Below, in pieces: positions 33,264 to 37,142 of a stretch of 37,142 nt of DNA. Positions within the stretch are counted from its first letter, which is position 1; each line of letters begins with the position of its first letter. Below the pieces are notes generated by a model. The model had not been told where the DNA came from and searched no databases. It saw only the letters and a program-made list of their open reading frames with translations. The stretch is from Gammaproteobacteria bacterium (GTDB taxonomy: Bacteria; Pseudomonadota; Gammaproteobacteria; Pseudomonadales; Azotimanducaceae): the NCBI GenBank assembly GCA_018647445.1, contig JABGTE010000034.1:1-37142 (forward strand). The letters run 5' to 3'. Made by a program: the position numbers and the translations under genes.

Positions 33264-34742
33264 TTAGATCCCCCCTAGCTCCGAGCGCGACCCGCGATCA
33301 AAAACAGTGCTCGAAAACAAGCCATGGAACTGGTGCGGCACATGATGCCGCAATCGCAGTCGGCAAACACAATCGTTAATGTTTTCGGCACGATGGATCT
33401 GTAACTCACTCACATGATCGAACCCGTTGTAAACCACCTCCAACAGGTAGCCATGATCTTCAGCCCCAGCCTCCGTGCTGGGCGCGAACACGGGTTCGGA
33501 ACCGTAATAACCCTGCGGCAGTGCAAGCGTGTCGGCACTGCCGTCAAAATCGACCTTGGCAATGCCATTGAAAAAACTGTCCGCGCCATTATCAATAGAA
33601 CATGCCGTATAGGTATAGCGATGGCGCACCCCAGCAACGCTTGGATTAAAAGTCGGAAATTCTGACTCGGTGTCGACGACCTTTTCTGCGCGAGACGCGC
33701 CGGTCTTCATATTTAGAAAATATCGATAATAATGTCCGCCGCCAAACCGACCATCAGGATTAAAGACATCGCTCAAGGTGTCATTGGCGGAAAAATTATC
33801 CTGAAACATACCATCCACAATGACTTCATCACCCGCTTCAAAGGCATTGCCAAAATGGATCATGGCGCCTGGATCTGTTTCGAACGACTGGACCAACTCA
33901 AACGTCTCAAGGTCCAAAACCAAAATGCGCATGGCAATTGACGGGTCAAAGTTCACTTGATCAGAAATGGTTCTGGTTCCCAACACCACGGGCAACATGT
34001 TGCCAAACACAATCGAGCCTAGGAAAAATATGGCATAGCGGTCACTCATGGCAAAGTCATGGCAAAACGGAAATGAATCCAATGGCAATTGCGCCTTTTG
34101 AAACAACGATCCCTTTGGATTAATCCGATATAAGTTTAAACACGGTTTGGGACCTTTCAAACCAAACCCGGACACCCCCGCACCAAAATTAATGTAATCA
34201 CCCGTACGGTTATGAATCTTGCCATGCGCACTAAACACTTGGCCCGGTGTTAAACCTCCATCGTAGGAGAATTCGCCCAAGGTGTTGAGCGATCCTGGGT
34301 CAACCGCCCAAGGCCGACCGCCCTCGTTTAAAGCAAGCAGGTGACCGCCATGGTGAATCAGGCTGGTGTTGGCAGGATTAGCAGGCATTTTTAACAAGTT
34401 CTTTCGCAAGCCGCCCGGGATTTGAGTCCCAAAACCTCGGTAGCAAATCGCTTGCTGAGCCGTCTCCGCCAAATACTTGGGCGTTCGAACATAGCGATTC
34501 TTAAAATGCACTCGCCCGGAGTCAAACGTGAACGCGCAGATCATGCCGTCGCCATCAAACCAATGGCCATAGGGCGTTTCACCAATTCTTTGACGTCCTG
34601 GACCATTTCTAAAAAAGGTGCCCTGCAGGTCCTTGGGCAGTTCGCCATCGACCTCATCGATCCAGTAATCATGTTCTTCATCGAGATTCTCGAGACCACG
34701 ATGACACGATGGAAATTGATTATCGCCGGGAATTGCATTCAT
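33264..34742 (-). CDS. Carotenoid oxygenase (carotenoid/stilbene cleavage family)
   Basis: A 492-residue seven-bladed beta-propeller Fe2+ enzyme. The first blade has GTFFRNGPG near 41 and HWFDGDGMICAFTF near 60. The four iron His are in VFSAHGKIH (about 171), FPFCHDFAMSD (about 221), AMIHFGNAFEAGD (about 290) and RLRHHVPHQFHGLF near the C-terminus. Such enzymes cleave carotenoid or apocarotenoid double bonds, or stilbene-like lignin dimers. ATG at 34742 has AGGAG upstream. It is on the opposite strand from the dioxygenase and shares no operon. A C40 carotenoid, an apocarotenal or a lignostilbene is possible as substrate. Confidence 0.93.
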   Translation of the reverse strand: MNAIPGDNQFPSCHRGLENLDEEHDYWIDEVDGELPKDLQGTFFRNGPGRQRIGETPYGHWFDGDGMICAFTFDSGRVHFKNRYVRTPKYLAETAQQAICYRGFGTQIPGGLRKNLLKMPANPANTSLIHHGGHLLALNEGGRPWAVDPGSLNTLGEFSYDGGLTPGQVFSAHGKIHNRTGDYINFGAGVSGFGLKGPKPCLNLYRINPKGSLFQKAQLPLDSFPFCHDFAMSDRYAIFFLGSIVFGNMLPVVLGTRTISDQVNFDPSIAMRILVLDLETFELVQSFETDPGAMIHFGNAFEAGDEVIVDGMFQDNFSANDTLSDVFNPDGRFGGGHYYRYFLNMKTGASRAEKVVDTESEFPTFNPSVAGVRHRYTYTACSIDNGADSFFNGIAKVDFDGSADTLALPQGYYGSEPVFAPSTEAGAEDHGYLLEVVYNGFDHVSELQIHRAENINDCVCRLRLRHHVPHQFHGLFSSTVFDRGSRSELGGI

Positions 34743-34895
34743 AGGATTCTCCTTTTTATAGTCTTTCGCGACGGTTAATCCCGCCAAGGCTTATCGCCTT
34801 AATTCTTTCCAACTGCCATTGGCGCCGCACGCTCCGACCGCCAGTTAGTTTAAAGCATCGCGGCGGCGAGATGACTCGATAACTCGGCACGCAAA

Positions 34896-35510
34896 CTAAG
34901 CACCTACACTTTTAGCGCGCGCATAACTCTCTCGACCATAACAGGCTGCCAACCAAGCCTTCACCGCCGGCCAATTGCTGAAATCGAACGCGAGCATCTT
35001 AAGTAAATCCATCACCCCCGATAAATTCAAGTCAGCGAGTGTGAAATCATCCCCCAGCAAATAGGCCTGAGTGGATAACGTCTCGTTGAGCACGTTGAGC
35101 GGACGGCTTAAACCCTTCGTAGCCCGTTCTATAACGTCTGCATCGCGCTGTCCTTCAGGCGTAAAAAATTGTTGGATCACGATCTGCATTTGCAGTGGCT
35201 CAATCTCACTAATTCCCCAAATTGACCATTGCAGGATACGCGCTTCCCCACCATCGGTTTCTGGAATCAGGTGTTGACCGTAATGTCTCGCCAGATACAC
35301 GTTTATGGCCATCGATTCAAACAAGGTAAGTTCGCCATCGACTAAGGCAGGAATTCGGCCGTTCGGATTGATCCGAAGGTACGCCTCGGTTTGATTATCG
35401 CCCCGAAACGACGTTGGAACATGCTCGTACGCGAGGTTGATCTCCTCAGCGGCCCAAATAGAACGAAAAGCGCGCGACCCGGCGGTCCCATATAGAACAG
35501 GTAAACTCAC
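34896..35510 (-). CDS. Glutathione S-transferase family protein
   Basis: A 204-residue GST. The N-terminal thioredoxin fold begins LPVLYGTAGSRAFRSIWAAEE, and the cis-Pro and glutathione-contact motif are NPNGRIPALVDGELTLFESMAINVYLARHYG (about 48-79). The helical C-terminal domain contains YLLGDDFTLADLNLSGVMDLL, the usual helix-6 capping box. GTG at 35510 is the start, with AAGGAG 7 bases upstream. It conjugates or reduces electrophiles using glutathione; beta-class or maleylacetoacetate-isomerase-like roles are both possible. It lies 180 bases before the flavoprotein's stop, on the same strand. Confidence 0.93.
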   Translation of the reverse strand: MSLPVLYGTAGSRAFRSIWAAEEINLAYEHVPTSFRGDNQTEAYLRINPNGRIPALVDGELTLFESMAINVYLARHYGQHLIPETDGGEARILQWSIWGISEIEPLQMQIVIQQFFTPEGQRDADVIERATKGLSRPLNVLNETLSTQAYLLGDDFTLADLNLSGVMDLLKMLAFDFSNWPAVKAWLAACYGRESYARAKSVGA

Positions 35511-35691
35511 TTTAGGAACTCCTTAAAATGCTTATTTTAAAGACCATAACACGGGTCAGCTTCGGACGGAGGCCTTGTGGTAACTCGCCGGCCAGCTGGT
35601 CGGCTTATTTACGGCTTGCAGGCTGCTTAATGATCGACCGCCTTAAACCCACGTTAAACAGACAGCCTTAGGACCTTGGCTAACGATCAGA

Positions 35692-36876
35692 CTAGAGCCC
35701 CTTGGGGCTAACACTGCTCAAAAAGTCATTGAGGAAGCATCCGGCGGGATCAAACGTATTTCGAAGACGCCACCAATCGAGCCATCGAGGATAACTTGCT
35801 ATGAAATCAGAGCTCTGCGCGTAGTGCACTTTGCCCCAATGGGGACGCCCTTGGTATTTTTTAAAGATCGCTTCACAAGCTTCATAATAGCCACGCTCGT
35901 CATTGCGCACATCCTCATGAACCGAAATTGTGACTGTCTCTCGTTCAAAAGCATTGGATAGCCAACTGTCGTCGCGGGCCAAAGTGCGATACTCCACCGG
36001 CCAATGCACATCCGTAAATCGATGCAAGAGCAATTCTCGGATTTCCGCGAAACAGGTTGGGCCATCCTCCGCCGCGACCGAGTATTCCATTTCCGTATGC
36101 AGATGCGGTCGATGGTTCGGCAACACTTCAAAGTTCCAGCCACAGCGCTCGCCCTCCTCGCCAATTGGATAAACGGGCGGATCTAGAGTTTCGTGTAGGG
36201 TTTTAACCAGCGCGGCATCTTGTCGCGGCTGCCAAAAGAATTCGAATCTTGCCCCACTGCCGCTCAATGCCTCAAGATTTTCGAGCACCTCAGCGCCACT
36301 CATAGAATCGCTTTGCTCACGGAGCCTAAACGCAGGCCGTAAATTGATCTCAATCTCGGTCACCACACCAAAAGCACCCAATCCAACCTTTAAGGCCTCA
36401 AAATCATCACCAAGAGTTGCCTTAGAACAGACCCGAAGCTGTCCCTTGCCATCAACAAGGGTCATGGATTCAATCGATGCCGACAGGTTTTGTAACTGGC
36501 TACCAGAGCCATGGGTTCCGGTCGCACAAGCGCCAGCTAAAAACTGTCGATCAATATCACCCTGATTCCGAAGGGCAAGACCCTGATCATGGAGTGCTCG
36601 CCCAAGCATATAAATCGGTGTGCCGGCCCAAATCTTACTGCGCTGATGGGACAAATCGGTTGAAATAACGCCCGACAAACCCGAAATATCCAGCACCTGA
36701 TCGGCGCCGACCACGAGCGGCGCATGACTGTGACCAGCCCCCGCAACGCGGAGCCTTTTCCCCGGGGTTTTTGCAAGCCGCGTCACGACGGCTGAAATGT
36801 CGTCAACACTGCGAGCAAAGTGAAGCAAATCAACTTTACTGCGCTGCTTACCGGACCAATTTTGCCAATGCGGCAT
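35692..36876 (-). CDS. FAD-linked oxidase of the aldonolactone oxidase (ALO/GULO) type
   Basis: A 394-residue flavoprotein of the VAO family. The FAD domain opens with FARSVDDISAVVTRLAKTPGKRLRVAGAGHSHAPLVV; the histidine of GHSH is the position that carries covalent FAD in related enzymes. GACATGTHGSGSQLQNLSASIESMTLVDGKG and GLGAFGVVTEIEINLRP are the other FAD contacts. The cap domain ends in GRPHWGKVHYA, containing the HWGK motif of D-arabinono- and L-gulonolactone oxidases. The enzyme likely oxidises a sugar lactone or polyol and reduces O2. ATG at 36876 has a distant AAGGGAG. No sugar operon is adjacent, so the substrate is inferred by family. Confidence 0.9.
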   Translation of the reverse strand: MPHWQNWSGKQRSKVDLLHFARSVDDISAVVTRLAKTPGKRLRVAGAGHSHAPLVVGADQVLDISGLSGVISTDLSHQRSKIWAGTPIYMLGRALHDQGLALRNQGDIDRQFLAGACATGTHGSGSQLQNLSASIESMTLVDGKGQLRVCSKATLGDDFEALKVGLGAFGVVTEIEINLRPAFRLREQSDSMSGAEVLENLEALSGSGARFEFFWQPRQDAALVKTLHETLDPPVYPIGEEGERCGWNFEVLPNHRPHLHTEMEYSVAAEDGPTCFAEIRELLLHRFTDVHWPVEYRTLARDDSWLSNAFERETVTISVHEDVRNDERGYYEACEAIFKKYQGRPHWGKVHYAQSSDFIASYPRWLDWWRLRNTFDPAGCFLNDFLSSVSPKGL

Positions 36877-36995
36877 ACCTTTACACTCCCTTGATCGTTT
36901 CCAGCAACATACGCTGCTTTGGGACTATATTGATACAGCCCTCGCCTTGGATCCAGTCCAGATCCCTAGGCCTTTATCCGATGTTGCATCAAACT

Positions 36996-37142
36996 CCGCT
37001 CAGGGCTGTTCACAAAAAACCCGCTCAGGGCTGTTCACAAAAAACCCGCTCAGGATTGTTCTCAAAACCCGCTCAGGGTTGTTCTCAATACCCGCTCAGG
37101 GCTGTTCTCAAAACCCGCTCAGGGCTGTTCTCAAAACCCGCT
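36996..37142. repeat. Tandem repeat array, 23-25 bp units, running off the window
   Basis: Copies of CCGCTCAGGGCTGTTC plus an A-rich end begin at 36996, 37021, 37046, 37069, 37092, 37115 and 37138. The first two units are 25 bp with TTCACAAAAAAC ends, and later ones are 23 bp with TTCTCAAAAC or TTCTCAATAC ends. There are six full copies and a start of the seventh, and the array continues past the window edge. There are no unique spacers, so it is not CRISPR. Its function is unknown. Confidence 0.95.

Noticed and set aside
36996-37142. CRISPR array
   Set aside because: Units follow directly on each other with no variable spacers, and no cas gene is present.

Overview
The window looks like a chromosomal segment of a free-living, probably marine, heterotrophic gammaproteobacterium. 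The reasons are a TorF-type porin, TonB-dependent uptake of thiamine-like compounds and vitamin B12, an RpoH with a gammaproteobacterial-type signature box, feoAB behind a Fur-box-like site, and many acyl-CoA catabolic genes at moderate GC. This placement is inferred from gene content and is not a phylogeny. I saw no tRNA, rRNA, phage, transposase or CRISPR array.

Left part (1-10660). The 3' end of a TonB-dependent receptor is followed by a YkoF-like thiamine-binding protein and a PnuC/PnuT-type permease, giving a three-gene vitamin uptake operon. A decayed secreted-protein gene and a bidirectional terminator come next, then a TorF-like porin on the minus strand. An acyl-CoA ligase and a family III CoA-transferase overlap by ATGA. 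The minus strand then carries rpoH, a DUF169 protein and a small cysteine-rich protein. An MTH1-like NUDIX hydrolase is divergent from rpoH. A dienelactone-hydrolase-family protein and an SGNH-fold protein lacking the usual serine follow.

Middle part (10790-22900). A cobalamin riboswitch, with a visible Shine-Dalgarno-sequestering hairpin, precedes btuB. Next are a dienoyl-CoA-isomerase-like crotonase, an APC amino acid permease, a CaCA-type Ca2+/Na+ exchanger and feoAB with a Fur box. A minus-strand group then encodes an acyl-CoA dehydrogenase, an APH-type kinase with a C-terminal DUF6285-like domain, and an SDR. This set resembles the LvaA/B/C/D module, which phosphorylates 4-hydroxyacyl-CoA and then eliminates the phosphate, with the kinase and small-subunit parts apparently fused here.

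Right part (23000-37142). This is a dense set of small-molecule catabolic genes: a hydratase of the MhpD/FAH type, two tandem DsbA/HCCA-isomerase-like proteins (one with the nucleophilic serine replaced), a YbcI/YdjM-like membrane protein, a crotonase with a VOC protein, a small membrane protein, a membrane desaturase with a TIM-barrel protein, an alpha/beta hydrolase, a TauD/TfdA-type dioxygenase, a carotenoid oxygenase, a GST and an aldonolactone-oxidase-type flavoprotein. The window ends inside a 23-25 bp tandem repeat array.

Overall, the genes suggest scavenging of vitamins and iron combined with degradation of lipid-like, hydroxylated or isoprenoid-like carbon through CoA thioesters. No wholly new system is proven. 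The most promising leads are the fused Lva-like kinase, the serine-less SGNH protein, the active/degenerate HCCA-isomerase pair and the terminal repeat array.
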